41,319 bases of DNA from Streptomyces sp. I05A-00742 (GCF_013055795.1 NZ_JABETO010000026.1:4157-45475); one strand, 5' to 3'. Positions 24,085-32,370 are shown, counted from the stretch's first letter. Numbers and translations: made by a program. The notes: generated by a model from the letters alone, not told the origin.

Positions 24085-24945
24085 GTGCATCGACACGACG
24101 AGGCGACGCGGCGGTACTACGAGACCGGTGACGTGGATGCTTTCTACGACACGGTCTGGGGCGGTGAGGACATCCACACCGGCATCTACGACCGGGAGGG
24201 AGAGCCGGTCGCCGAGGCGTCACGGCGGACGGTGGAGCGGCTGGCGGAGCATCTGGCCGAGCGGCTCGGGCCGGGGCGGCGGGTGCTGGACCTGGGGTCC
24301 GGGTACGGGGGCACCGCCCGGTACCTGGCCGGACGGTTCGGGTGCCGCGTCGTCGCGCTCAACCTGAGCGAGACCCAGAACGAGCGGCACCGCAAGACCA
24401 ACGCCGAGCGGGGACTGGACGGGCTCGTCGAGGTCCTCACCGGGTCGTTCCACGACGTGCCGTACGGCGACGGGGAGTTCGACGCGGTCTGCTCGCTGGA
24501 GGCGCTCTGTCACAGCGACGACCGCGCCCGGGCACTGACCGAGGCGGCTCGGGTGCTGGCGCCGGGCGGGGCGCTGGCGTTCACCGACATCATGGCGGCC
24601 GAGGGCACGCCCGCCGACGCGCTGCGACCGGTCGTCGCCCGGCTCGGGGTGGACGCGCTGGCCACGCCGTCCTTCTACCGGGAGCAGCTGACGGGGCTCG
24701 GCCTGGACGACGTCGGGTTCGACGACCGCAGCGAGCAACTGGTGCGCCACTACGTACGGCTGACCGAGGAGACCGAGGCCCGGAAGGACGCGCTCCGCGA
24801 CCTCATCAGCCCCGAGTATCTCCAGCAGCTCCTCGTCAACCTGCCCCTGTGGGTGGACGCGGCCCGACAGGGGCGGCTGCGCTGGGGGATCTTCCACGCA
24901 CGGCGGTCGACAGGAGCGGTGGGGGCGGCGACGACCACGACCTGA
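24085..24945 (+). CDS. SAM-dependent N-methyltransferase, sarcosine/dimethylglycine type
   Basis: 286 residues from GTG 24085 (GGTGAG upstream; GTG 24076 in frame is the alternative). The N-terminus RRYYETGDVDAFYDTVWGGE followed by DIHTGIYD is typical of sarcosine/dimethylglycine N-methyltransferases and related small-molecule methyltransferases. SAM motif I is VLDLGSGYGG, then CRVVALNLSETQN, FDAVCSLEALCHS and LAPGGALAFTDI. Such enzymes methylate glycine derivatives to betaine, but close relatives act on secondary metabolites, so the substrate stays open. Stand-alone gene, no partner visible. Confidence 0.82.
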   Translation: MHRHDEATRRYYETGDVDAFYDTVWGGEDIHTGIYDREGEPVAEASRRTVERLAEHLAERLGPGRRVLDLGSGYGGTARYLAGRFGCRVVALNLSETQNERHRKTNAERGLDGLVEVLTGSFHDVPYGDGEFDAVCSLEALCHSDDRARALTEAARVLAPGGALAFTDIMAAEGTPADALRPVVARLGVDALATPSFYREQLTGLGLDDVGFDDRSEQLVRHYVRLTEETEARKDALRDLISPEYLQQLLVNLPLWVDAARQGRLRWGIFHARRSTGAVGAATTTT

Positions 24946-25209
24946 CGCGATCCAGCCGGCCCGAGGCCGCGCCACCGCGGGCGGCGCCACCGCGCGCGGT
25001 GCCAACTGCCGCGCCGGGCACCGACGTACAGGTGCTGCCGGGCAGGGGCGGCCTCGGGCGCGCCCCGGCTCGGTGGTGCGGTGCCTCCGGCGGCATGGCC
25101 GATTCCCCCCGTCCGATCCGCTGGACGGCTCCGGCCCGGCTCCGCCAGGATGCCGCCTGCGAGGGATGCGCCACCGCATCACTCAACGGAAGCGAAGGGG
25201 TTCGAGCCG
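24946..25209. other. Intergenic, nothing recognised
   Basis: 264 bases with a run of near-repeats around CGCCACCGCG (24971-24995); no gene or clear terminator. GAAGGGG before 25210 is the ribosome site of the next gene. Confidence 0.4.
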
Positions 25210-26025
25210 ATGCGAAGAGTTCTCCGCGGCCTGGTCGCCGGTGTGGCCGCCGTCCTGTCGGCCGTGCCCGCCACCACGGCACAGGCGCGCCCGGAGTCCA
25301 AGGCGCCATCGGAGTTCGTCGCCCTGCGGGACGTCGACCCCACCATCCTGCAGGAGACGCGCTACATCACCCGCCACAACTTCACCGGTGACCGGATCGA
25401 CGGCTACCGGCAGCCGATGTGCATCCTGACGCGCGACGCGGCCGCCGCGCTGCGCCGGGCACAGCGTTCCTTCCTCAGGAAGGGCTACTCCCTCAAGGTC
25501 TACGACTGCTATCGGCCGCAGCGCGCCGTCGACCACTTCGTGCGGTGGGCCAAGGACCTCGACGACCAGCGGATGAAGGCGGAGTTCTACCCACGCGTGG
25601 ACAAGACGCGGCTGTTCGACGACGGCTACATCGCGGCCAAGTCCGGTCACAGCAGGGGGAGTACGGTGGACCTGACCCTGGTCCGGCTGCCCGCATGGCC
25701 CACCCGTCCGTACCTGCCCGGCGAGCCGCTCACTCCGTGCTACGGCCCGAAGCGGGACCGTTTCCCGGACAACTCCCTGGACATGGGCACCGGTTTCGAC
25801 TGCTTCGACACGCTGTCCCACACACTCGACCCGCGCGTCGTCGGCGCACAGCGTCACAACCGCCTCCTGCTCAAGAACGGCCTGGAACAGGCCGGTTTCA
25901 AGAACCTTCCGGAAGAGTGGTGGCATTACACGTACAAGCCGGAGACGTTCCCGGACACGTACTTCGACTTCCCGGTCGCCCGACGATCGCTCCCGGTGAC
26001 CGACCGGGTTCTGCCCGGCAAGTGA
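25210..26025 (+). CDS. Secreted VanX-family D-Ala-D-Ala dipeptidase
   Basis: 271 residues from ATG 25210. A signal peptide (MRRVLRGLVAGVAAVLSAVP, cleavage near AQA) is followed by the zinc peptidase domain. Ligands are H147 and D154 in SGHSRGSTVD and H239 in EEWWHY, with E236 as general base. The substrate-shaping YDCYRPQRA segment is also present. VanX-type enzymes hydrolyse D-Ala-D-Ala. Exported members act on wall-derived dipeptides, not as cytoplasmic glycopeptide-resistance enzymes, and no vanH/vanA is present here, so wall recycling is more likely than resistance. Confidence 0.9.
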   Translation: MRRVLRGLVAGVAAVLSAVPATTAQARPESKAPSEFVALRDVDPTILQETRYITRHNFTGDRIDGYRQPMCILTRDAAAALRRAQRSFLRKGYSLKVYDCYRPQRAVDHFVRWAKDLDDQRMKAEFYPRVDKTRLFDDGYIAAKSGHSRGSTVDLTLVRLPAWPTRPYLPGEPLTPCYGPKRDRFPDNSLDMGTGFDCFDTLSHTLDPRVVGAQRHNRLLLKNGLEQAGFKNLPEEWWHYTYKPETFPDTYFDFPVARRSLPVTDRVLPGK

Positions 26026-26117
26026 TCGCCACTCGCCACGCGGTAGCCCGCGACCTGGATCAATGGCCTCGGGGAAACAGATTGCCTTGAGGCCCGAACT
26101 CACGTTGGCTGGGCAGC

Positions 26118-26657
26118 ATGACTGAATTGCGTACCGATCGCCTCACCCTCCGGCGATGGCGTGACTCCGACCTCGAACCATGGGCGGCCATGAACGCCGA
26201 TCCCGAGGTTCGGGAGCACTTGGGCGACCTGCTCACCCGCGAACAGAGCGACGCCTCCGTGGCCCGCTTCCAGGCTGAGTTCGACCGGCGTGGCTACGGG
26301 TGGTGGGCAGTCGAGGTGCGGGCCACGGGGGAGTTCATCGGCTTCGCGGGCCTGGACCAGGTGGATGACGGCATGCCGTTCACGGGAGTGGAGATCGGCT
26401 GGCGGCTCGCCCGCCCGGCCTGGGGCCACGGCTACGCCACCGAGGCCGCGTCGGCAGTCCTCGATCACGGCTTCGACACCCTGGGACTTCCCGAGATCCT
26501 TGCTGTGACCACGGCCACCAACCTCCGTTCACAGGCGGTGATGCGCCGAATCGGCATGACCCGGAACCCGGCCGACGACTTCGACGACCCCTTCGCGCCC
26601 GCTGGACCACTGCGTCCGAACGTGCTGTACCGCATCGCCCGTGCGGCGAGGAGCTGA
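26118..26657 (+). CDS. GNAT acetyltransferase (RimJ/RimL type)
   Basis: 179 residues from ATG 26118. Standard GNAT order: LRTDRLTLRRWRDSDLEPWA at the N-terminus, VEIGWRLARPAWGHGYATEA (acetyl-CoA binding motif A), LPEILAVTTATNLRSQAVMR and a C-terminal NVLYRIAR. Such enzymes acetylate protein N-termini or small amines such as antibiotics; the substrate is unknown. Stand-alone gene. Confidence 0.92.
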   Translation: MTELRTDRLTLRRWRDSDLEPWAAMNADPEVREHLGDLLTREQSDASVARFQAEFDRRGYGWWAVEVRATGEFIGFAGLDQVDDGMPFTGVEIGWRLARPAWGHGYATEAASAVLDHGFDTLGLPEILAVTTATNLRSQAVMRRIGMTRNPADDFDDPFAPAGPLRPNVLYRIARAARS

Positions 26658-26842
26658 CGTTCACCACGGCATGCGCCGCGAGTCTGTCCTCCTGCGTCCG
26701 GAGGACCTGAAGGACGAATTCCAGCTGGTCGATCCCGTCGGCGAACGCGATCACATCCGTGCCGAGGACCACTGCGGCGCCGGGCCGGAGGCCGTGGGAC
26801 ACGGGCGTGGACCGGAACGCCCTCGAAGGCGTCTCGGCTCAT
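26655..26842 (-). pseudogene. Frameshifted remnant of a small hypothetical gene
   Basis: The minus strand reads MSRDAFEGVPVHARV from ATG 26842. In the next frame it continues as SHGLRPGAAVVLGTDVIAFA and then DGIDQLEFVLQVLRTQEDRL, which has natural composition. One frameshift near 26795 would join them. The rest of 26658-27000 holds nothing I recognise. Confidence 0.3.
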
Positions 26843-27000
26843 GACCACGGACTCGATCGTTCTTCTCCCACAGTCCGCACGGCGATGCGCAGTGCCCCGT
26901 CAGCGGTGCAAAGGAATGCGCTCAAGATCTGGCAGATGTGATTCCACTCCTGCTACTGTCCCCGGCGTTGATCATGACAATCCGTCAGGGGGAACCCATC

Positions 27001-27375
27001 ATGCGTCGTCGCGCCGCTCTCACTCTCGCCGCCTGTATCACCGCTGGCACCACGCTGCTCGCCACTCCCGCGCACGCCTCCGGGAGTGACCGTGTGAAGT
27101 GCACCAGCATGAGCAACGGGCAGCTCTGCATCTCGCTGAACACCAGCCCGTCCCGCATCGAGGTCTTCTACACCAAGAAGGACGGCGCCACCATCAAGGC
27201 GCACCTCGGCTTCCGCTCCACCGCCACCAACTGGGGCGGTCTGAAGACCATCAGCAAGGGGGAGCGCGCCAACAGCACCTGGAACATGTCCTACCCGTGC
27301 GCCGGCCGGAAGTACGTGGGCCTGATCAAGGTCGAGGGCCAGCAGACCTTCGAGACCCCGGCGGCCACCTGCTGA
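27001..27375 (+). CDS. Small secreted protein, 124 aa
   Basis: 124 residues from ATG 27001 with CAGGGGG 8 bases upstream. Signal peptide MRRRAALTLAACITAGTTLL, cleavage after ATPAHA. The mature domain is about 98 residues with four cysteines (VKCTSM, QLCISL, YPCAGR and the final TC) that could form two disulfides. It has a beta-rich pattern and many Ser/Thr/Lys. G+C is lower than in the neighbouring genes. I do not recognise the family; export and disulfides suggest an extracellular role. Confidence 0.78.
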   Translation: MRRRAALTLAACITAGTTLLATPAHASGSDRVKCTSMSNGQLCISLNTSPSRIEVFYTKKDGATIKAHLGFRSTATNWGGLKTISKGERANSTWNMSYPCAGRKYVGLIKVEGQQTFETPAATC

Positions 27376-27509
27376 ACGATCGCCGGCTGACCGGCCACGC
27401 GTCGGCCGGCCACTGTCGGACGGAGGGCCCCGGCCGCCCTCCGTCGCGGACGCCGCCACCCGTTACGATCAAGGTCCTCACCGGCGGACCCACGGGGGAA
27501 ACAGGCGTC

Positions 27510-27950
27510 ATGGACGGCACGTACCGCATCCGCAATGTCCACAGCGGCTTGCTGCTGGAGGTCGCCGGCGGCCGCACGGGCAGCGGCGCCAACGTGCAGC
27601 AGGGCAAGGACAGCGGCACGCCCGCCCAGCTCTGGCGGGTGTCGCCGGTGCACGAGGGCAGCGGACTGCACCACGTGGTGAACGCCGGCAGTGGCAAACG
27701 GCTGGACGTCGCCAACGCGTCGGTCGAGAACGGCGCCAATGTCCAGCAGTGGAAGGCCAACGGCTTCGGCGCCCAGGAGTGGCTGATCGAGGAGCTGGTG
27801 GAGGACCCGGGAACGGTCACCCTCGTGGCCCACATCAGCGGTCTGCTGCTGGAGGTCGCCGACGCGGCGACCGAGGACGGTGCCAACGTCCGGCAGTGGG
27901 AGGACACGGACAGCCCCTCCCAGTGGTGGCGCCTGGAACCCGCCGGGTGA
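27510..27950 (+). CDS. RICIN-type beta-trefoil lectin
   Basis: 146 residues from ATG 27510 (GGGGGA upstream). Three beta-trefoil repeats are visible, each with a GLLLEVA/KRLDVAN-type strand, a GANVQQ/GANVRQ segment and a QxW-type end (QLW, QEW, QWW). This is a RICIN (PF14200-like) carbohydrate-binding domain standing alone, without signal peptide or catalytic partner. It may bind galactose/xylan-type glycans, perhaps exported by another route or kept in the cytoplasm. Confidence 0.88.
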   Translation: MDGTYRIRNVHSGLLLEVAGGRTGSGANVQQGKDSGTPAQLWRVSPVHEGSGLHHVVNAGSGKRLDVANASVENGANVQQWKANGFGAQEWLIEELVEDPGTVTLVAHISGLLLEVADAATEDGANVRQWEDTDSPSQWWRLEPAG

Positions 27951-27956
27951 GGGCGG

Positions 27957-27974
27957 GCCGGGTGCTCACCCGGC
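27957..27974. terminator. Hairpin shared by convergent genes
   Basis: GCCGGGTG (27957-27964), CT, CACCCGGC (27967-27974): an 8-bp perfect stem lying between the lectin stop (27950) and overlapping the stop codon of the minus-strand regulator (27966-27968). Confidence 0.55.
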
Positions 27975-28730
27975 GGCCGCCGCGCCGACGGCGGGCCGGG
28001 GGGCGACCGCGTCCAGGTCCTCCGGCGTCAGGGCGAAGAGCTCGGAGAACGCCTGACGGCCCGCGTCGGTGACCTTGAGCGCACGTCGGCTGCCGATGCG
28101 TACGCACCACTCGGCGGCGAGGGCGTGCCGGCACAGGGCCGCCCCCGCGGTGCCCGCCAGGTGCGGGCGGCGCTCGGTGAAGTCCAGGCAGGGCCGCGCC
28201 ACGGGCCTGTTCCCGCCGCGCGGTGCGGCGAGGTCGATGCCCAGCGCCGCGTACCACTCCGTCCCCTCCCGGGTGAGCGCGAACCCCGAGGTCTGTTCCA
28301 GCAGGCCCAGCCGGGTCATCGCCTCGGTGACCAGGACACCCAGCCGGCCCGCCAGGTGGTCGTAACAGGTGCGGGCCCGTGCCATCGCGGCCTCCGCCGA
28401 CGCCGCCCGCAAGGTCCGTGCCGGAGCGGCCGGGACGGCGTGCGCCGCCATGTCCTCGACGACCTGGGCGACGGCCGGCCCGGCGAGGCACACATACCGG
28501 TGGCGGCCCTGCCGCACCTCGGTGAGCAGCCCGCCCTCGACGAGACGGGTCAGGTGGGCACTGGCCGTCGAAGGGGCGACGCCGGCGTGCCGGGCCAGTT
28601 CCCCGGCGGTCCACGCGCGGCCGTCCAGCAGGGCCAGGCAGAAGGCGGCGCGGGTGTCGTCGGCCAGCAGGGCGGCGAAGGCGGCCAGGCCGGGACCGGT
28701 GGCGAGCGCCGGAGCGGGAGGCTGTGTCAT
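27966..28730 (-). CDS. ArsR-like winged-helix transcriptional regulator
   Basis: 254 residues from ATG 28730; the ribosome site is poor (GGGGG abuts the ATG), so GTG 28751 or a leaderless start is possible. The N-terminal winged helix is evident: LADDTRAAFCLALLDGRAWT, ELARHAGVAPSTASAHLTRL, then VEGGLLTEVRQGRHRYVCLA. The C-terminal 150 residues form a larger effector part with cysteines and histidines (ALCRHALAAEWCVR), as in the family of long ArsR-type regulators that repress neighbouring oxidoreductase or transport genes. It is followed upstream by the OYE gene on the same strand; a common regulon is possible. Metal binding not assignable. Confidence 0.85.
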   Translation of the reverse strand: MTQPPAPALATGPGLAAFAALLADDTRAAFCLALLDGRAWTAGELARHAGVAPSTASAHLTRLVEGGLLTEVRQGRHRYVCLAGPAVAQVVEDMAAHAVPAAPARTLRAASAEAAMARARTCYDHLAGRLGVLVTEAMTRLGLLEQTSGFALTREGTEWYAALGIDLAAPRGGNRPVARPCLDFTERRPHLAGTAGAALCRHALAAEWCVRIGSRRALKVTDAGRQAFSELFALTPEDLDAVAPRPAVGAAAAG

Positions 28731-28796
28731 CCCCCGATGATGCGTCACCACCTGCCCGGTCCCGCCACGGGGTGCCCGGTCCGCCGGTGAGCACCG

Positions 28797-29900
28797 TCAG
28801 CGGGCCAGGGTCGGAGCGGGGAGCGCGGCCGGGTGGTCGGTGTAGCCCTCGGGGCCGTGGGTGTAGAGGAGCGCGGTGTCCGGCCGGGTCGTCGGGGCAC
28901 CGGTGGCGAACCGCCGGGGCAGGTCCGGATTGGCCAGGAACGCGCGCCCGTACGAGACGAGGTCGGCCACGCCCCGGCGCAGGACCGCCTCCCCGGCCGC
29001 GCGGTCGGTCGGGTCGTGGTTCTCGCCGACGTTCGCGATCACGGTGCCGCCGAGGAGCGGCCGGAGGTCCGCGAGGGCCGGGTAGTCCGACGACTCGGTG
29101 AGGTGCGCGTAGGCCAGGCCCAGCGGCGCCAGGGCGGCGGCCAGCGTCCGGTAGACCGGACCGGGGTCGGCCTCGACGATGCCGGACTGCGGGTTGCCGG
29201 GGGAGAGGCGCACCGCCGTGCGGTGCGGGCCGACGGCGTCGGCGACGGCCTCCACGGCCTCCCGCGCGAATCGGATCCGGCCCGGTACGTCCCCGCCGTA
29301 CGCGTCGGTGCGCAGGTTGGTGTTGTCCGCCAGGAACTGGTGGATCAGGTAGCTGTTGGCGCCGTGCAGTTCGACGCCGTCGAACCCGGCCCGGACGGCG
29401 TTGCGGGCGGCGCGGGCGAAGTCCTCGACCGTCTCCGCGATGTCCCGGCCGGTCATGGCCTTCGGGACCACCGGCTCGCGCATTCCCTCGCGGGTGTGCT
29501 GGGGGCCGGGCAGCGGGACCGCCGAGGGGGCCAGGGGCCACCCGCCGTCGACGCGGGTCAGCGGGTGGGCGGCCCGGCCGCCGTGCATCAGCTGCGCGAA
29601 GATCACCCCGCCCGCCGTGTGCACCGCCTCCGTGACGCGTCGCCAGGCCGCCACCTGCTCTTCGGTGACGAGCCCCGGCTGCCGCCACAGGCTCTGCCCG
29701 GTGAAGCCCGGCCAGATGCCCTCGGTCACGATCAGCCCGGCGCCCGCCCGCTGGGCGTAGTAGTCGGCCACGATGGGCAGCGGGACGCCGTTCTCGTCGG
29801 CCCGGAGCCGGGTCATGGGCGCCATGACGATGCGGTTCGCGAGGCGCAGGGGGCCGGAGGTGTAGGGAGTGAGCAGCGAGGATGCCGTTTCGTGTGTCAT
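28797..29900 (-). CDS. Old Yellow Enzyme family NADH:flavin oxidoreductase
   Basis: 367 residues from ATG 29900. A complete FMN-binding TIM barrel: NRIVMAPMTRLRAD, DYYAQRAGAGLIVTEG, FAQLMHGGRAAHP, the signature FDGVELHGANSYLIHQFL and NTNLRTDAYGG, and FLANPDLPRRF at the end. H and N of ELHGAN are the usual substrate-anchoring pair. These enzymes reduce activated C=C bonds (alpha,beta-unsaturated carbonyls, nitro-esters) using NAD(P)H. There is no ribosome site; a promoter with a MerR-type spacer places the start of the transcript at about the ATG, so translation may be leaderless. Likely induced by the divergent MerR regulator under electrophile stress. Confidence 0.95.
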   Translation of the reverse strand: MTHETASSLLTPYTSGPLRLANRIVMAPMTRLRADENGVPLPIVADYYAQRAGAGLIVTEGIWPGFTGQSLWRQPGLVTEEQVAAWRRVTEAVHTAGGVIFAQLMHGGRAAHPLTRVDGGWPLAPSAVPLPGPQHTREGMREPVVPKAMTGRDIAETVEDFARAARNAVRAGFDGVELHGANSYLIHQFLADNTNLRTDAYGGDVPGRIRFAREAVEAVADAVGPHRTAVRLSPGNPQSGIVEADPGPVYRTLAAALAPLGLAYAHLTESSDYPALADLRPLLGGTVIANVGENHDPTDRAAGEAVLRRGVADLVSYGRAFLANPDLPRRFATGAPTTRPDTALLYTHGPEGYTDHPAALPAPTLAR

Positions 29901-29906
29901 GGGGGG

Positions 29907-29938
29907 ACCGTAAGATCTGACATGAGCGTCAGATGCAA
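29907..29938 (-). promoter_or_regulatory. MerR-type promoter/operator of the OYE gene
   Basis: On the minus strand TTGCAT (29938-29933) and TTACGG (29913-29908) are separated by 19 bases, the long spacer characteristic of MerR-activated promoters. The spacer contains the inverted repeat ATCTGAC-N6-GTCAGAT (29915-29934). Confidence 0.6.
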
Positions 29939-29981
29939 GTCCGGGACACCGGAGCAGTGTTCGGGCCCAGGGGGAGAGGCT

Positions 29982-30344
29982 GTGCGGATCGGGGAGTTGT
30001 CCCGCAGGACCAACGTCAGTGTGCGGGCGCTGCGTTACTACGAGCAGCAGGGCCTGCTGACCGCGGAGCGTACGTCGGGCGGTCACCGTGAGTTCGGTGA
30101 CGCCGCGGTCGACCGGGTGGTCTGCATCCAGGAGCTGTTTGCGGCGGGCCTGTGCAGCAGCAAGATCGCTCAGGTGCTGCCCTGTCTGCCGGGGCACGGC
30201 GGGTACGCCCGGCCCTCCGCCGAACTGGTGGAGAACCTTCTGGGCGAGCGGGACCGCCTCGACCGGGCGATCAATGACCTGCGGCGCTCGCAGGAGGTCC
30301 TGGACGGCGTGATCCGCGAGGTGCGGGACGCCCGGGCGGGCTGA
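29982..30344 (+). CDS. MerR-family transcriptional regulator
   Basis: 120 residues from GTG 29982 (GGGGGAGAGG upstream; ATG 29922 is an in-frame alternative inside the operator). N-terminal MerR helix-turn-helix: IGELSRRTNVSVRALRYYEQ, QGLLTAERTSGGHREF and VDRVVCIQELFAAGLCSSKI, then a C-terminal coiled coil (ERDRLDRAINDLRRSQEVLD). Cysteines at VVC and GLC might sense thiol stress, but no metal-site CxxxxC pattern is present. It diverges from the OYE gene, whose promoter has the MerR-type 19-base spacer, so it probably activates that gene. Confidence 0.92.
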   Translation: MRIGELSRRTNVSVRALRYYEQQGLLTAERTSGGHREFGDAAVDRVVCIQELFAAGLCSSKIAQVLPCLPGHGGYARPSAELVENLLGERDRLDRAINDLRRSQEVLDGVIREVRDARAG

Positions 30345-30402
30345 CCGCGACGCCGGCCCTCCGCGGAGCCCGGAGCCGGAGCCGGAGCCGAAGGCGGACC
30401 CG

Positions 30403-31074
30403 TCACTCGTCCACCCACCCGCCGAACCCGGAGACCAGCGCCTCCACGGCGAGGGCGAACCGCTCGGCGTCGTCCGTCCCGGCGCCCGTCCGCGCCGCCT
30501 CGCCGCCCAGCGGATACCGGTCCGGGCTCAGCCCGGCGAGCCACGCGGCCGAGCCGGGTCCGTCGGCGGACCCGATGGCGTGCTCCGCCACGGCATGGCT
30601 GACGACCAGCAGGGACAGTGAGTTGAGCGCGTGGACCGCGCGGCCCAGCGGGAAGCCGGCCGAGGTCAGCACCCGCAGCCCGTGCTCGACCGCGTCCAGC
30701 GTCGCGGGGGTCGTCGCCGGCCGCGCCGCGACGAGGGGCAGGACGCCCGGGTGGCTCAGCAGGGTGGTGCGCAGGGCGGCCGCGTAGGTCCGCAGCCAGG
30801 ACTGCCAGTCGGACGTACCGACGTCGCCGCCGCCGACGTCACCGCCTTCGACCGGGAGGGCGCCGGCGAAGACCCGCTCCACCAGGCCGTCCAGCAGCGC
30901 TTCCTTGTTCGGCACGTGGTGGTAGAGCGTCATGGCCTCCACGTCGAGCGCCGCGCCCAGCCGGCGCATCGTCAGCCCCTTCACCCCTTCGCGGTCCACC
31001 AGCTCCACCGCCGTGGCCAGGATCACCTCTCGGGTGAGCCCGGCCCGCTCGCCCTGCGCCCGCTTGGCCGCCAT
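30403..31074 (-). CDS. TetR-family transcriptional regulator
   Basis: 223 residues from ATG 31074 (GGGAG 6 bases upstream; ATG 31086 is possible but has no spaced ribosome site). The N-terminal helix-turn-helix is LTREVILATAVELVDREGVK, GLTMRRLGAALDVEAMTLYH and HVPNKEALLDGL. The C-terminal 150 residues match the TetR_C ligand-binding domain (LRTTLLSHPGVLPLVAARPA, then TLDAVEHGLRVLTSAGF). Two palindromic CTTAC-N3-GTAAG sites lie in the divergent gap to the SnoaL-like gene, which it very likely represses together with itself. Confidence 0.93.
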   Translation of the reverse strand: MAAKRAQGERAGLTREVILATAVELVDREGVKGLTMRRLGAALDVEAMTLYHHVPNKEALLDGLVERVFAGALPVEGGDVGGGDVGTSDWQSWLRTYAAALRTTLLSHPGVLPLVAARPATTPATLDAVEHGLRVLTSAGFPLGRAVHALNSLSLLVVSHAVAEHAIGSADGPGSAAWLAGLSPDRYPLGGEAARTGAGTDDAERFALAVEALVSGFGGWVDE

Positions 31075-31102
31075 GCGTGCTCCCATCTCCCGGCCTTGAC
31101 TT

Positions 31103-31153
31103 TCTTACGTCGTAAGAGCAGCCTAATGGAGCCCGCGGAACTTACGTTGTAAG
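31103..31153. promoter_or_regulatory. Double operator for the TetR regulator
   Basis: CTTAC-GTC-GTAAG (31104-31116) and CTTAC-GTT-GTAAG (31141-31153), centres 37 bp apart, in the 125-bp divergent region. The arms are identical, only the central triplet differs by one base, and TTGAC (31096-31100) sits next to the first site. Confidence 0.8.
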
Positions 31154-31199
31154 AATCCAGGAATCCAAGAATCAAGGCAAGAATCAAGGAGCGGACCCC

Positions 31200-31643
31200 A
31201 TGGACACGGCATCCCACCCCGGCAAGCAGCTCGTCACGGACTGCCTTCGGGCGATCTCCGAACGCAGACTGGACGACCTCCCGCGCTACCTGGCGCGGGA
31301 CGTGGTGGACCACAACAAGATGATCTTCGGGGAGCCGGATGAGCCGGGCGCGGCCTTCGAAGGGATCCGCCAACAGCTCGCCGCCTTCGGCGAGCTCGGG
31401 ATCCGGGTGGACGGGCTCGTCGCCGAGGGCGGGACGGTCGTGGCCCGGCTGACCGTCAGCGGGAAGCACACCGGTGAGCACCCCCGGATGCCCCGCCCGA
31501 CCGGACGCTCCTTCGAGGTGGAGCAGATCTGGGTCTTCACCGTCGCCGACGGTGCTGACGGGAGGATCACGGAGATCCGCGCCGTCAGCGACCGGCTGGG
31601 GATGTTCCTCCAGCTCGGCTGGGACTGGCCCGAGGCGGACTGA
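31200..31643 (+). CDS. SnoaL-like ester cyclase / NTF2-fold protein
   Basis: 147 residues from ATG 31200 with AAGGAG 9 bases upstream. The SnoaL pattern is present: LVTDCLRAISERRLDDLPRY, DVVDHNKMIF, IRQQLAAFGELGIRVDGLVA, a barrel strand VVARLTVSGKHTGE and the C-terminal FEVEQIWVFTVADG and ITEIRAVSDRLGMFLQLG. Members of this NTF2-like fold include polyketide cyclases and many uncharacterised enzymes or binding proteins. It is probably repressed by the divergent TetR regulator, ligand unknown. Confidence 0.87.
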   Translation: MDTASHPGKQLVTDCLRAISERRLDDLPRYLARDVVDHNKMIFGEPDEPGAAFEGIRQQLAAFGELGIRVDGLVAEGGTVVARLTVSGKHTGEHPRMPRPTGRSFEVEQIWVFTVADGADGRITEIRAVSDRLGMFLQLGWDWPEAD

Positions 31644-31677
31644 GCCGTGCGGCGCCGGGACCCGGCCGGCCCGGGCC

Positions 31678-32370
31678 TCAGCGCGCCGGTACGTCCTGGG
31701 CGCGGTCGACATCCGGGCTGCGGTACCACCGCTCCGGGATGTCGGCGAGGGTCGAGCCGTGGACCTGCGGCCCGAGCCCGTACAGCTTCTGGAAGCTCAT
31801 GACCAGCGGCCGCCAGGCGTCGGGGTCGATGTGGTCGTCCGTGCCCGGCATCCGGATGTCGTCGTGCACGTACACCCGTTGCACCCGCACCTCGAAGGCC
31901 ACGATGGAGCCGCGCTGCCGCTCGTCGTCCTCCCCGATCGGGTGCACCGCTTCGAGCACGGCCTCCATGGCGACGGGGCACTCGGCCACCCGCGGCGGGG
32001 CCACCGTCTCGGACGCCACCGGAGTGAGGCCAGCCCGCCCGAACTTGTCCGGCACGTACCGGTACCCGCGGTCCGCCTTGCGCTGCGGCACCGGATGAGC
32101 CCCCGTGGTCAGCGCGAGCCGGTCGACGTGGGAGGCGAGGGCGTCCGACGGCAGGTTGAGGACGCACTCCCGGGTGCGGAGCAGGTTCCGGCTGGTCTGC
32201 GCCCGTGCGGAGAGCCCGAGCACGGCCCGCCAGCCGAGCCAGAAGACCGAGGACATGGGGGCCAGATTGGGCGTCCCGTCCTCGTTCTCCGTCGAGAGCA
32301 GCACCACGGGGGTGCCGAAGTACAGGATGTTCGGTTCGATGCGCGTGTGCGTCGTACTGATCGTGGTCAC
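31678..32370 (-). CDS. Flavin reductase-like (FMN-binding split-barrel) protein
   Basis: 230 residues from GTG 32370 (ATG 32421 is an in-frame alternative; neither has a strong ribosome site). The flavin-reductase-like split barrel is seen in YFGTPVVLLSTENEDGTPNL, APMSSVFWLGWRAVLGLS, TSRNLLRTRECVLNLPSDAL and GSIVAFEVRVQRVYVHDD. Such proteins bind FMN and either supply reduced flavin to monooxygenases or act on small substrates. It ends close to the convergent SnoaL-like gene (34 bases). Confidence 0.85.
   Translation of the reverse strand: MTTISTTHTRIEPNILYFGTPVVLLSTENEDGTPNLAPMSSVFWLGWRAVLGLSARAQTSRNLLRTRECVLNLPSDALASHVDRLALTTGAHPVPQRKADRGYRYVPDKFGRAGLTPVASETVAPPRVAECPVAMEAVLEAVHPIGEDDERQRGSIVAFEVRVQRVYVHDDIRMPGTDDHIDPDAWRPLVMSFQKLYGLGPQVHGSTLADIPERWYRSPDVDRAQDVPAR

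Noticed and set aside
23161..24177. Minus-strand open frame of 338 codons
   Set aside because: It overlaps the small secreted gene and the methyltransferase start and has no consistent composition; only short parts look protein-like.
25210..26025. Glycopeptide (vancomycin) resistance gene
   Set aside because: The protein has VanX motifs but also a signal peptide, and no vanH/vanA/vanRS genes are adjacent, so a wall-recycling peptidase is more likely.
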